From contig NZ_CP085051.1 in assembly GCF_020616335.1 (NCBI RefSeq), forward strand, positions 620,001 to 684,000: a stretch of DNA of 64,000 bases. Reading direction: 5' to 3'. Under the pieces are notes generated by a model. It was not told the DNA's origin and made no database searches. It was given only the letters and a program-made list of their open reading frames with translations. Both the position numbers and the translations under genes were made by a program. Each line of letters starts with the position of its first letter. The first letter of the stretch is position 1. The stretch is from Corynebacterium uberis (GTDB lineage: Bacteria; Actinomycetota; Actinomycetes; Mycobacteriales; Mycobacteriaceae). Shown here one piece after another: positions 44,832 to 59,713 of the stretch.

Positions 44832-45821
44832 GTGAACGGGCAGCCCGTGCGCACGCCAGCACGCCAGCAAATCACACGCCCCGCGCGTCGGTGGGCTCTG
44901 CCCGCCGCGGTCGTGGCTGTGGCTGGCCTGCTGGCAGTCTCCTTGTTTACGGGTGCCTATGACATCATGGGGGCAGAAGATGGCTCCCATATGTTTGCGT
45001 TGACCCGGATTCCGCGGACAACGGCACTGGTATTAGCCGGTGCGGCGATGGCCATGTCGGGGCTGGTCATGCAGCTGCTCACGCAGAACAGATTCGTGGA
45101 ACCCACCACAACGGGGACTACGGAATGGGCCGGGTTAGGCCTATTGTGCGTGATGTGGGCGGCGCCATCGGCGTCTATTTTGACCCGCATGATCGTCGCG
45201 GTTGTCTTCGCGTTCGTGGGAACGTGGGTGTTCTTCCTCTTTTTGAGGCGCGTATCGCTTCGCAGTTCCCTGATCGTGCCCATTGTCGGCATCATGTTGG
45301 GTGCAGTAGTCAGCGCCATTTCCACGTTCTTTGCTCTGCGCACGGACATGCTGCAGTCATTGGGGGTGTGGTTCGCGGGAAGTTTCACCTCTGTGATCAA
45401 AGGCCAGTGGGAAGTGCTGTGGATAGTACTCATTTCCGTCGCCCTGGTTTTTTGGTTTGCCGATAGATTGACTATCGCCGGCCTGGGGCAGGATGTGGCT
45501 ACCAACGTGGGGGTCAATTATCAGCGCATGGTGTTGATAGGCACCTCACTCATTGCTATTGCTACAGGCGTGGTGACGGTTGTCGTAGGTAACCTGCCCT
45601 TCTTAGGCCTCGTTGTTCCCAATGTTGTTTCCATGATTCGGGGCGATGATCTCCGCTCGAATTTGCCCTGGGTATGCGTCAGTGGCGTTGCGTTAGTAAC
45701 GGTATGTGACCTCTTTGCCCGCACGGTGATTGCGCCTTTCGAGGTCCCAGTCTCCGTGGTATTGGGCATGGTGGGAGCGGTGGTGTTCGTGATACTTATC
45801 CTTCGGAGGGCCCGTGGCTAG
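44832..45821 (+). CDS. Siderophore ABC transporter permease 1 (FecCD family)
   Basis: A 329-residue permease with about nine transmembrane helices. The FecCD signature GLVVPNVVSMIRG occurs near residue 258 in the coupling region. GTG start directly after the preceding stop; overlaps the next permease by 8 bases. One half of the heterodimeric import channel. Confidence 0.92.
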   Translation: MNGQPVRTPARQQITRPARRWALPAAVVAVAGLLAVSLFTGAYDIMGAEDGSHMFALTRIPRTTALVLAGAAMAMSGLVMQLLTQNRFVEPTTTGTTEWAGLGLLCVMWAAPSASILTRMIVAVVFAFVGTWVFFLFLRRVSLRSSLIVPIVGIMLGAVVSAISTFFALRTDMLQSLGVWFAGSFTSVIKGQWEVLWIVLISVALVFWFADRLTIAGLGQDVATNVGVNYQRMVLIGTSLIAIATGVVTVVVGNLPFLGLVVPNVVSMIRGDDLRSNLPWVCVSGVALVTVCDLFARTVIAPFEVPVSVVLGMVGAVVFVILILRRARG

Positions 45822-46845
45822 CAATTCGCTTATCGACGCCGCCCCGCACCGCCATGCGGGGGCCTTTCCTACTGCAGCACAGCGGCGCAGATACTGGATC
45901 ATTCTTGTGGCGGTCATCCTTATCGGTGCTGCCAGCGCATGGGGCTTGATCGCCTATGGCAACCCGATGCCCGTGGGCTCAGAAGTCTTTTGGCTCATCG
46001 CACAACGACGCGTGGTCGCGGTGGCCACTATGGCGATCGTGGCAACCTGCCAGGCAATAGCCACCGTGGCGTTTCAAACGGTCACGGGCAACAGGATTCT
46101 GACCCCGTCGATCATGGGCTTCGAGGCGCTCTACGTCACCATTAACACCGCCGTGGTGTTCTTCCTCGGCGCCAGCGGGTTGGTGCGGATGGATCACCTG
46201 GGCATGTTCCTCGTGCAGGTGGCGCTCATGGTGGGGCTGTCTTTGTGCCTCTACAGCTGGCTGCTGGGCGGCAGCGGAGACATGCACGCGATGCTGCTGA
46301 TTGGCATCGTGATCGGCGGCGGGCTGGGCTCTTTATCAACCTTCATGCGCCGTCTGCTTACCCCGAACGAGTTCGACGTCCTCACCGCCCGCATGTTTGG
46401 TTCCGTGAATAACGCGGATCCACAGTACTTTGGCGTGGCCATCCCACTGATGGTGGGCGCGGCCGCCGTGATCCTGTTTTTCTCCCGCAGGCTCAATGTC
46501 ATCGCCTTAGGCCGCGATGTAGCGATGAGCGTCGGACTGTCCTATCGGGGCGTCGTCCTCACGACGTTGGTCTGCGTGTCCATCCTCATGGCGGTGTCTA
46601 CCGCGCTGGTAGGCCCCATGACATTCCTGGGCTTCCTGGTTGCCACCCTGGGATACCAGTGTGCGGCAACCTACGATCACGCCTATGTCCTCCCCATGGC
46701 GTGGGCGATCGCGTTTGCAGTACTCACGGGCGCGTATTTCCTGATGAACCACGTGTTTTACGCCCAGGGCGTGGTCTCCGTGCTCATCGAACTCGTCGGC
46801 GGGGCAGTATTCCTCATAGTCATAGTTAGGAAGGGGCGGCTGTGA
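45814..46845 (+). CDS. Siderophore ABC transporter permease 2 (FecCD family)
   Basis: A 343-residue permease, second half of the channel. Several transmembrane helices (for example YWIILVAVILIGAASAWGLI) and a segment GPMTFLGFLVATLGYQCA corresponding to the coupling helix. GTG start overlaps permease 1; its stop overlaps the ATPase start by 4 bases. An exact 13-mer copy (45828-45840) sits in codons 5-9, encoding SLIDA. Confidence 0.92.
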   Translation: MASNSLIDAAPHRHAGAFPTAAQRRRYWIILVAVILIGAASAWGLIAYGNPMPVGSEVFWLIAQRRVVAVATMAIVATCQAIATVAFQTVTGNRILTPSIMGFEALYVTINTAVVFFLGASGLVRMDHLGMFLVQVALMVGLSLCLYSWLLGGSGDMHAMLLIGIVIGGGLGSLSTFMRRLLTPNEFDVLTARMFGSVNNADPQYFGVAIPLMVGAAAVILFFSRRLNVIALGRDVAMSVGLSYRGVVLTTLVCVSILMAVSTALVGPMTFLGFLVATLGYQCAATYDHAYVLPMAWAIAFAVLTGAYFLMNHVFYAQGVVSVLIELVGGAVFLIVIVRKGRL

Positions 46846-47609
46846 GCCATCACGGCATCCACCTGAGCGAGGTGGCCAAGCGCTACTCCGGTGACGTGCA
46901 CATTGGGCCGGTCACCGTAGACATCCCTGCCGGAGGCGTGACCGCGCTCGTGGGTCCCAATGGGGCAGGTAAGTCGACCGTGCTGACCATGATTGGTCGC
47001 CTGTTGGGCATGGACGAGGGGCAGATCACCGTCGCCGGAATGGATGTGAGCACGGCCAAGACGAAGGACTTGGCCAAGGTGCTGTCGATCCTGCGTCAGG
47101 ACAATCACTTCATTACCAGGTTGACAGTCCGTCAGCTCGTCGGCTTTGGCCGGTTTCCGTATTCGGGTGGGCGCCTCACGGCCGAGGATGAGCAGATCAT
47201 CTCCCGCTACATCGACTTCTTCAATCTCTCGGAGCTCGAGCATCGATACCTTGATCAGCTCTCTGGCGGGCAGCGCCAGCGGGCCTATGTGGCGATGGTC
47301 TTGGCTCAGGAGACGGACTACGTGCTGCTTGATGAGCCACTGAACAATCTCGACATTGCCCACAGCGTCCAGATGATGCGGCACCTTCGTTCGGCTGCCG
47401 ACGACCTCGGGCGCACCGTTGTGCTCGTCCTCCATGACATCAACGTCGCTGCCGCCTATGCGGATCGCATCTGTGCGGTCAAGCAGGGCAAGGTTGTCGC
47501 CTCCGGTCCCGTCGACGAGATCATGGACGATCAGACGCTCACGGAAATTTTCAACACGCCGATCTCCGTGGTGGACACATCCCGTGGGCGCGTTGCCTAC
47601 TGCTGGTAA
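46842..47609 (+). CDS. Siderophore ABC transporter ATPase
   Basis: A 255-residue FecE/FepC-type ATPase. Walker A GPNGAGKST, signature LSGGQRQRAYVAMVLAQ, Walker B YVLLDEPLNNLD and a switch histidine in VLVLHDINVAA. GTG start overlaps the permease stop (GTGA). Energises the two permeases above. It is the last gene before the rRNA operon leader. Confidence 0.95.
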   Translation: MSHHGIHLSEVAKRYSGDVHIGPVTVDIPAGGVTALVGPNGAGKSTVLTMIGRLLGMDEGQITVAGMDVSTAKTKDLAKVLSILRQDNHFITRLTVRQLVGFGRFPYSGGRLTAEDEQIISRYIDFFNLSELEHRYLDQLSGGQRQRAYVAMVLAQETDYVLLDEPLNNLDIAHSVQMMRHLRSAADDLGRTVVLVLHDINVAAAYADRICAVKQGKVVASGPVDEIMDDQTLTEIFNTPISVVDTSRGRVAYCW

Positions 47610-48046
47610 ACACCCCTGTTGACCTGGTGGTTTGTGTTGTGTGGTGGGGGTGTGTAGCTTTATGCGAGTCGCTGCGGGCCGGCTTGGTTGTTTGTGAGTC
47701 GGTGTGGCTGGGTTGACTTGTTTGTTTGCCTGGTGTTAATGTTAGCGGCCTACGTACCCGGTGGGGTTTGGTCACTGTTGTGGTGGTTGGATTCTGTGTG
47801 GGTGTGTTGTGTGAGAACTCAATAGCGTACCAATGTACTTTTTTGATTTTGTTGTCATTGTTTCAGCTGGCTCTGCTTTGTATGGGTGGGGTTGGTTGGT
47901 GTGTGCCAGCGTGGTGTAACGGCCACGTTAAATAAGTGCCACAATTTGGTTGTGGTGGTTGTTGTTGGCTGGCAGTGATGATTGTTGTTTTGATTATTTT
48001 TCTTGTCAGTTTTTCTTTTTTGCTAGGTTTTGGCTTTTCACGAGCC
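47610..48046 (+). promoter_or_regulatory. rRNA operon leader with promoter and boxA
   Basis: TTGACT at 47713-47718 and TAATGT at 47737-47742 with an 18-base spacer form a strong promoter. Downstream, TGTGTGAGAACTCAATAG near 47807 resembles the boxA antitermination element; a near copy (TGTGTGAGAACTGTATAG) recurs in the 16S-23S spacer. The whole leader is T/G-rich, unlike neighbouring coding DNA. Confidence 0.7.
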
Positions 48047-52928
<4,882 letters not shown>

Positions 52929-53024
52929 TGTTGTTGTTGTGCGAGAGTATTATGGGTGTTTGCGTCCACTGTGCAGTGTCTGGCATGGCTTGTTGGCTTG
53001 TGCTGGTTGGTTGTTTTTTGGTTG

Positions 53025-53144
53025 TGTCGGTGGTTGATGGTGGCGGGGTCACGCCCGGTCCCTTTTCGAACCCGGAAGCTAAGCCCGTTTCACGCTGATG
53101 GTACTGCACTCGGGAGGGTGTGGGAGAGTAGGTTGCTGCCGGCC
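53025..53144 (+). rRNA. rrf: 5S ribosomal RNA
   Basis: About 120 bases with CGCCCGGTCCC, TCGAACCCGGAAGCTAAG and GGTACTGCACTCGGGAGG. Helix I pairs the TCGGTGGT start with GCTGCCGG at the end. Last gene of the operon. Confidence 0.93.
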
Positions 53145-53161
53145 TTTAACTTAATGTTGGG

Positions 53162-53220
53162 GTGTGGGTGGTGTGTTGTGGAGTCTGTTGACTTCGTGGC
53201 ATGCCACCCACACTTTTTTT
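53162..53220 (+). terminator. rRNA operon terminator
   Basis: GTGTGGGTGG pairs with CCACCCACAC, followed by seven T and TATA. It lies 17 bases after the 5S. Confidence 0.88.
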
Positions 53221-53273
53221 ATACCCACAACACCCGCACAGGAAATGCGGGTTGTAGAGACTTCTGAAAGAAT

Positions 53274-53316
53274 AAAGGCCCTGGAGGGAACGCTCGCGTC
53301 CACCTCCAGGGCCTTT
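53274..53316. terminator. Bidirectional terminator between rRNA operon and FMN reductase gene
   Basis: AAAGGCCCTGGAGG pairs perfectly with CCTCCAGGGCCTTT; both outer arms are A/T-rich. It ends the minus-strand nrdI-nrdF-reductase transcript and backs up the rRNA terminator. Confidence 0.88.
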
Positions 53317-53327
53317 CTGCTGGTCCG

Positions 53328-53888
53328 CTACACCAAGGCTACGAGCCTTCTCAAATAGTCGGCCACAAAGTCCCTCGTGCTTTCGCTAAGCCACTGCCCA
53401 TCAGAGGTAATGAGGGTAGGGGACTGACCCAGGAACACTTCAGGTTGGCCCGGCATCGGCATATCAAAGTAGGACAACGCGAGGCGTAGATTCTTCTGTG
53501 ACGAGTAGCCGCCCATCCTGCCCACAGAATGGCTGATGATGCCCGCAGGCTTGTTCTTCCACACCACATCCGAATTCGGTTTCGATCCGATGTCCACGGC
53601 GTTCTTCAAACATGCCGGAATGGTGCGGTTGTTTTCCGGGGTGACAAAGAGAACGGCGTCCAGTTCGCGGATGGCGTTGCGGAAATCGGTGTACACCGCC
53701 GGGGTTGGCACTTCGGGGACGTCCGGGTCGTCGTAGTCGAAGTTGTACAAGGGTAGGTGCGCGATGGGAAGGATCTTCGCTGTGGTGGCGTCGGGAAGCA
53801 GCTCCATTGCAGCACGCGCGATGGCGGCCGCGTAGGAGGCCTTACGCAGGCTGCCGACGATGATCCCAAGGTTGGTAGGTGTTCGCAT
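53328..53888 (-). CDS. NADPH-dependent FMN reductase
   Basis: A 186-residue flavodoxin-fold reductase. Phosphate-binding GSLRKASYAAAIARA near the N-terminus and TPENNRTIPACLKNAVD in the middle are family motifs. The ATG at 53888 is 2 bases after the nrdF stop, so it is third in an nrdI-nrdF-reductase operon. Class Ib and Ie reductases need reduced NrdI; the position makes this protein a candidate electron donor to NrdI. That role is inferred, not shown. A TTG extension to 53903 is possible. Confidence 0.85.
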   Translation of the reverse strand: MRTPTNLGIIVGSLRKASYAAAIARAAMELLPDATTAKILPIAHLPLYNFDYDDPDVPEVPTPAVYTDFRNAIRELDAVLFVTPENNRTIPACLKNAVDIGSKPNSDVVWKNKPAGIISHSVGRMGGYSSQKNLRLALSYFDMPMPGQPEVFLGQSPTLITSDGQWLSESTRDFVADYLRRLVALV

Positions 53889-53890
53889 TG

Positions 53891-55401
<1,511 letters not shown>

Positions 55402-55435
55402 GGAACCAAAACTAACACGAGCAGTAAGCCGAAAC

Positions 55436-55449
55436 TACGGCACGCCGTA
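55436..55449. promoter_or_regulatory. Palindrome upstream of nrdI
   Basis: TACGGC, AC, GCCGTA: a perfect 14-base palindrome about 22 bases upstream of the -10-like box of nrdI. A candidate operator at the -35 region. It does not resemble an NrdR box, which is ACACTATATATTGTG-like. Confidence 0.45.
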
Positions 55450-55596
55450 ATTTGATCCTGTATGTGTGCCACTCCCCAAACATATCTACTACTACAAAGA
55501 TGACAGCGTCGTCATCACGGGGTCAGCCCTCTGACCCGGCCCCCACGCCGCCATCACCTCGCCGTCATCCCCTCGCCGCCAACTGAGACGCCGCCG

Positions 55597-56286
55597 TCAC
55601 TCAGGCAACGGTGTCACCCAGATGGCATCCGTCGCGCCTGTTCCCAGCTGCACGGGGCGGGTGGATCCTGGCACAAAGACCCCAAGGGTCTCAGAAAACG
55701 GCGTGCCTAGCTCCACGGCGACTATCGCGCCGATGGTGATGCCGTGGCCTGCGCAGTATTGCAGCAGTTCGGAGTTTTGGTCGGAGATGCGCTCTACGCG
55801 TCCTTGCTGCCCTGGCGACAGGGTGGTCAGCGGTATGGCGTCGGGCTTGCTGGTGGTCCCGTCTGGCTGCGGGATGGGGTCTCCGTGGGGGTCGCGGGTT
55901 GGGTGTCCCAAGACGGCGTCCATGCGGTCGACCATGAAGTCGGAGACGGCGTGTTCGAGTGCCTCGGCCTCCTGGTGTACTTGGTCCCAGCGGTAGTCCA
56001 GGGTGGTGACCAGGAAGGTCTCGATGAGTCGGTGGCGGCGCACCATTTCTACGGCTACGGCGCGCCCGGCGGGGGTGAGGTCTATGGCTCCGTACCGGGT
56101 GTCTAGCAGGAGTCCTTGGTCAGTGAGTTTGCGCACGGCGTCGGAGGCGGCGGAGATTTTCACGCCGACGCGCTGTGCGAGCGCGGTTTTGCTGACGGGA
56201 TCTCCCGACCACTCCTGAAGGAGCCACACGGCCTTGAGATAGTTTTGGCTGCTTGCTGAAAGCTCGCTGGCACGGGAGACGGGCAT
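55597..56286 (-). CDS. mntR: DtxR-family metal-dependent regulator, MntR-type
   Basis: A 229-residue DtxR-family repressor. N-terminal winged HTH (SKTALAQRVGVKISAASDAVRKL), dimerisation domain with the metal-site HRLIETFL and EAEALEHAVSDFMVDRMDAVLGHP segments, and a C-terminal SH3-like domain. Either Mn or Fe could be the effector; I call it MntR because the genus also has DtxR proper. The ATG at 56286 follows TAGCAT (56293-56298) by 6 bases, so leaderless. It lies next to the nrdI-nrdF operon in the same direction, with 195 bases between. Confidence 0.8.
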   Translation of the reverse strand: MPVSRASELSASSQNYLKAVWLLQEWSGDPVSKTALAQRVGVKISAASDAVRKLTDQGLLLDTRYGAIDLTPAGRAVAVEMVRRHRLIETFLVTTLDYRWDQVHQEAEALEHAVSDFMVDRMDAVLGHPTRDPHGDPIPQPDGTTSKPDAIPLTTLSPGQQGRVERISDQNSELLQYCAGHGITIGAIVAVELGTPFSETLGVFVPGSTRPVQLGTGATDAIWVTPLPE

Positions 56287-56327
56287 GTCCGCATGCTAGC
56301 ACCGTGCTGGTGTGCCTCGCGGGGTCC

Positions 56328-56966
56328 TCACAGGATGAGCAGGTTGCGCGGGGTGGCCTTGACGTCGTCGAGGCGGCTGCGCAGCTTTTTTACCTTCCCC
56401 CAGGTAGCGCGGTCAATGGCGGCGGTGGCTGCCGCGATGGTTTCTGTATCCGGCGTGCCCCACGCGATGGGCATGGGGGTGATTTCGTCCCATGTTTGTG
56501 CGCGGCTGGAGCGGCGCCCACCGACCGCGGCGGCGGGCACTTGGACGCCTACTTTGCGTTCGTGGCCCTTGAGTGCTGTGACGGTGCGCAGGGCTAGTGC
56601 TGGGACTGGGGGGCCTGCGGGGTCCACGGAGGCGTCGACAAGCGCGAGCAGGACGACGTCGCGGGCGTTGACTTCGGCGATGATCGCGGGGACGAGGGGG
56701 TAGCGGTCATAGAGCTGTTGGGCCTGCCCGGCGCGATTCGGGGTGACGCACGCGATGATGACAAAAACGATCGCCACTGCGGCAAAGCCGGCGAAGAATA
56801 GCCAGCTGCCGGCGTAGGAGCTGAGGATGAGGCGGGCGGCTATGCCGGCGCCGAGGAAGATGGCGGCAAGAATAAGTGCGGCTATGCGCAGTCTGCGCGA
56901 GTCGCGCAGCAATTCATTGTTTTGTTTGGCCCAGGCTTCGTCGACTCTAAAATGGTAGGGCTTCAT
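56328..56966 (-). CDS. Membrane protein, DUF3239-like
   Basis: A 212-residue protein with two transmembrane helices (about residues 28-47 and 53-73) and a soluble C-terminal domain. The start MKPYHFRVDEAWAKQNN resembles corynebacterial DUF3239 proteins, from memory. Its start overlaps the helicase stop by 4 bases. A 13-mer copy lies at 56631-56643. Function unknown. Confidence 0.72.
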   Translation of the reverse strand: MKPYHFRVDEAWAKQNNELLRDSRRLRIAALILAAIFLGAGIAARLILSSYAGSWLFFAGFAAVAIVFVIIACVTPNRAGQAQQLYDRYPLVPAIIAEVNARDVVLLALVDASVDPAGPPVPALALRTVTALKGHERKVGVQVPAAAVGGRRSSRAQTWDEITPMPIAWGTPDTETIAAATAAIDRATWGKVKKLRSRLDDVKATPRNLLIL

Positions 56967-58636
56967 GGCAACCTTTCTGTGCTGAGAAATTTATCAAGAT
57001 CACCAGCGTCAACAATATGGTAGGCGTAGCCTTGCTCCGCTAAGAAGCGTTGCCGATGTGCCGCATACTGCGTGTCCAAGGTGTCCGTGCTGACAACAGA
57101 ATAGAAGTGCGCGGTGTTTTCCGCCTGCTTGGGGCGCAGGAGCCTTCCCAGGCGTTGGGCTTCTTCTTGGCGGGAGCCGAATGATCCGGATATTTGAATG
57201 GCCACCGCGGCTTCGGGTAAGTCGATGGAGAAGTTGGCTACTTTGGAAACAACGAGTGTGGTGATGCGCCCGGACCGGAAGTCATCGAATGCGCGCTGCC
57301 TGTGGGCCGTTGATGTTGCTCCGGTGATGAGGGGGAATCCAAAATGTGCGGCAATTTCTTCGAGCTGGTCCACAAATGCGCCGATGATGAGCGTCGGCTC
57401 TGACTTGTGGTGAGATACCAGCTTATCGACGACCCCCACCTTGCCGTGCGCGCTCGCCGCAAAGCGGTAGCGTTCCCGCGGTGGTGCTGTCGCATAGGCC
57501 ATCCGCTCGGATTGGCTGAGCGTGCAGCGTACTTCGACGCATTCGGCGGTGGCGATGAACCCGGAGTGCTCGAGGTCTTTCCAGGGGGCGTCGTAGCGTT
57601 TGGGCCCGATGAGGGAAAAGACGTCCGCCTCGCGGCCATCTTCGCGCACGAGCGTTGCCGTTAGCCCTAATCGGCGCCGCGATTGGAGATCGGAGGTCAG
57701 CCGGAATACGGGGGCGGGCAGGAGGTGAACTTCGTCGTAAATGATCAGGCCCCAGTCGCGGGAATCGAAAAGCTCAAGCGCCCGATATTCCCCCTTGGTT
57801 TTGCGGGTGACCACCTGGTACGTGGCAATAGTTACCGGACGGATTTCTTTCTTTTCGCCAGAGTATTCGCCGATCTCTTCGGGCGTGAGGCTGGTGCGGG
57901 CGAGCAATTCGTCGCGCCATTGCCGCCCGGCGATGGTGTTGGTCACCAGGATCAGCGTGGTGGCTTGCGCCCGGGCCATCGCCGCCGCCCCGACGATGGT
58001 TTTGCCGGCCCCGCAGGGCAAAACGACGACCCCGGACCCGCCTTCCCAGAAGGCCTCAGCGGCGTAGCGCTGGTAGTCGCGCAGATGCCAGTCGGTGCCG
58101 TCGGTCAGGGCGATAGGGTGGGCTTCTCCATCGACGTAGCCGGCGCGGTCCTCGGCCGGCCAGCCGATGGCTATGAGTTCCTGTTTGAGCCTGCCGCGTT
58201 CGGAGGGGTGGACGACGTGCGTGGTCGCATCGATCTGCGCGCCGAGCATCGGCGCGATCGTCTTATTGTGACGCAGCTCGGCGACCAGCGCCGGGTCTGC
58301 GGTCTCCAGAACCAGCCCGTAGGCGGGGTGATTGTGCAGGCGGATGCGGCCGTAGCGCGACATGGTTTCGGCGACGTCGATAAGCACTGCCTGGGGGACG
58401 GGGAAGCGTGAGTAGCGCTCGAGTACATCCACCGCCTGCTCGGCGTCGTGGCCGGCGGCGCGGGCATTCCACAGTGCGAGTGGGGTGATGCGGTAGGTGT
58501 GGATGTGCTCGGGTGCGCGTTCGAGTTCGGCGAAGGGGGCGAGTGCCGCGCGGGCGGCATCGGCGTCGGGGTCACTGAGATCAAGGAGGACCGTCTTGTC
58601 CGATTGCACGATGAGGGGGCCTGCGCCGAGCGCCAC
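56963..58636 (-). CDS. XPB-type DNA repair helicase
   Basis: A 557-residue SF2 helicase like archaeal and mycobacterial XPB (Rv0861c). Walker A VVLPCGAGKTIV, motif II YDEVH, the RED motif in LVREDGREAD and motif VI QRLGRLLRP. The N-terminal third is the damage-recognition-like domain. The GTG at 58636 is preferred since GAAGG lies six bases upstream; the longer frame starts in unrelated sequence. Overlaps the next gene by 4 bases. Known as a 3'-5' ATP-dependent helicase. Confidence 0.93.
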   Translation of the reverse strand: MALGAGPLIVQSDKTVLLDLSDPDADAARAALAPFAELERAPEHIHTYRITPLALWNARAAGHDAEQAVDVLERYSRFPVPQAVLIDVAETMSRYGRIRLHNHPAYGLVLETADPALVAELRHNKTIAPMLGAQIDATTHVVHPSERGRLKQELIAIGWPAEDRAGYVDGEAHPIALTDGTDWHLRDYQRYAAEAFWEGGSGVVVLPCGAGKTIVGAAAMARAQATTLILVTNTIAGRQWRDELLARTSLTPEEIGEYSGEKKEIRPVTIATYQVVTRKTKGEYRALELFDSRDWGLIIYDEVHLLPAPVFRLTSDLQSRRRLGLTATLVREDGREADVFSLIGPKRYDAPWKDLEHSGFIATAECVEVRCTLSQSERMAYATAPPRERYRFAASAHGKVGVVDKLVSHHKSEPTLIIGAFVDQLEEIAAHFGFPLITGATSTAHRQRAFDDFRSGRITTLVVSKVANFSIDLPEAAVAIQISGSFGSRQEEAQRLGRLLRPKQAENTAHFYSVVSTDTLDTQYAAHRQRFLAEQGYAYHIVDAGDLDKFLSTERLP

Positions 58637-58735
58637 TGTGTACCTTCGACCTTTCCTTGGTGGGGCTGTGGTCAACAACCGTATCGACGCCTCATTATGT
58701 CACGGGGGCGTCAACGCTCGCCGCAGCCCCGTGGC

Positions 58736-59224
58736 TCAGGCATCCTCTGGATCCGCGGCACTGCGCAGGTCATCAGTATTGGCACCACCTGCCAGCCCGC
58801 GGGCATAGGTGTAGGCGGAGACTAGGGCCAGCCAGCCTGCCGCCATACCCAGCAGGCGAAACGCGATCATGCAGCCTTCAGTACCTAGCGCAGGCACGGC
58901 CGCCGGGAGGACGAGCGCGACCGTCATGACAACCAGCAGGCTGCACATGAACCACGTCATGGCCCGGGAGCGCAGGCGCAGCGCGCGGGCTGCCAGGTAT
59001 TCGTCCAACCCATGTGGGGTGGCGGTAAATGAGACCCCGGTAGCGCGTTGCAGCGCCACGAGACACAGCGGATGCAAGACCATTCCTACAACCCACAGTG
59101 TCATCGCGGTGGGCATGTGGAACGGGAAGATGGGAAGCGCCATTCCCGCGATGCCGAGGGTGACATCGGCGCAGGCGATCAGGCGGTTGCGGCGGGTGAC
59201 GGTGGCGGGTCGAGTGGTTGACAT
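58736..59224 (-). CDS. Small integral membrane protein linked to an XRE regulator
   Basis: A 162-residue protein with four hydrophobic helices (for example MTWFMCSLLVVMTVALVLPAA as a single span) and basic loops. The ATG at 59224 lies 4 bases after the XRE gene's stop, so both share one transcript. This gene pair, a short XRE repressor and a 4-TM protein, is a recurring bacterial arrangement; whether it is a stress-response or a toxin-like pair cannot be read from the sequence. Confidence 0.78.
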   Translation of the reverse strand: MSTTRPATVTRRNRLIACADVTLGIAGMALPIFPFHMPTAMTLWVVGMVLHPLCLVALQRATGVSFTATPHGLDEYLAARALRLRSRAMTWFMCSLLVVMTVALVLPAAVPALGTEGCMIAFRLLGMAAGWLALVSAYTYARGLAGGANTDDLRSAADPEDA

Positions 59225-59228
59225 AGTG

Positions 59229-59489
59229 CTAGCTCCTGGTGAGGGAATCGGCAGACAGCGGGGCAAAGGGTGTCCGGGAGAACACCGCCTCAACCGGCAG
59301 TTCATATACCTCGCAGATGCGCAAGGCCAGGTCGAGGCTGGGGGAGTGGTCGCCGCGTTCGAGGGCGCCCACGGTCTGGGGGTTGACGTCGATGAGTTCT
59401 GCGAGTTGGGCGCGCGAAAGGTTGCGCTCGGTGCGTAGCAGGCGGATGCGGTTGTAGATGGGTCTAGCTGGTCGTCGTCGCGGTGTCAC
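59229..59489 (-). CDS. XRE-family HTH regulator (Cro/CI type)
   Basis: An 86-residue protein with a classical HTH: LRTERNLSRAQLAELIDVNP and QTVGALERGDHSPSL. GTG start at 59489. It is co-transcribed with the membrane-protein gene. A perfect inverted repeat, ACTGTTG/CAACAGT, lies 8 bases upstream of the start, overlapping the probable promoter, consistent with autorepression. Confidence 0.87.
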   Translation of the reverse strand: MTPRRRPARPIYNRIRLLRTERNLSRAQLAELIDVNPQTVGALERGDHSPSLDLALRICEVYELPVEAVFSRTPFAPLSADSLTRS

Positions 59490-59496
59490 ACAACAA

Positions 59497-59518
59497 ACTG
59501 TTGCATAAACCCAACAGT
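59497..59518. promoter_or_regulatory. Inverted-repeat operator of the XRE gene
   Basis: ACTGTTG at 59497-59503 and CAACAGT at 59512-59518, perfect, with an 8-base A/T-rich spacer. TTGACG on the minus strand at about 59521-59526 may be the -35 box, so the repeat would cover the core promoter. Confidence 0.65.
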
Positions 59519-59713
59519 CCGTCAAGAGTATCTACCCAATGATGGCGCGGCGAGCCCCTTCCGATCGCGCGCAGTGCCGGAGCCCCGCATCTCCTGGCCG
59601 AAGGAACCCCCAGGTCCCCCAGACCCCCAGACCCCCCGTCCTCCGCGCCCCCGAACCCCGTGCCCTGGCACTGCCGCGTGGCCGCGTGGCCGCCCCGCGC
59701 TCTCCGCGCGCGC

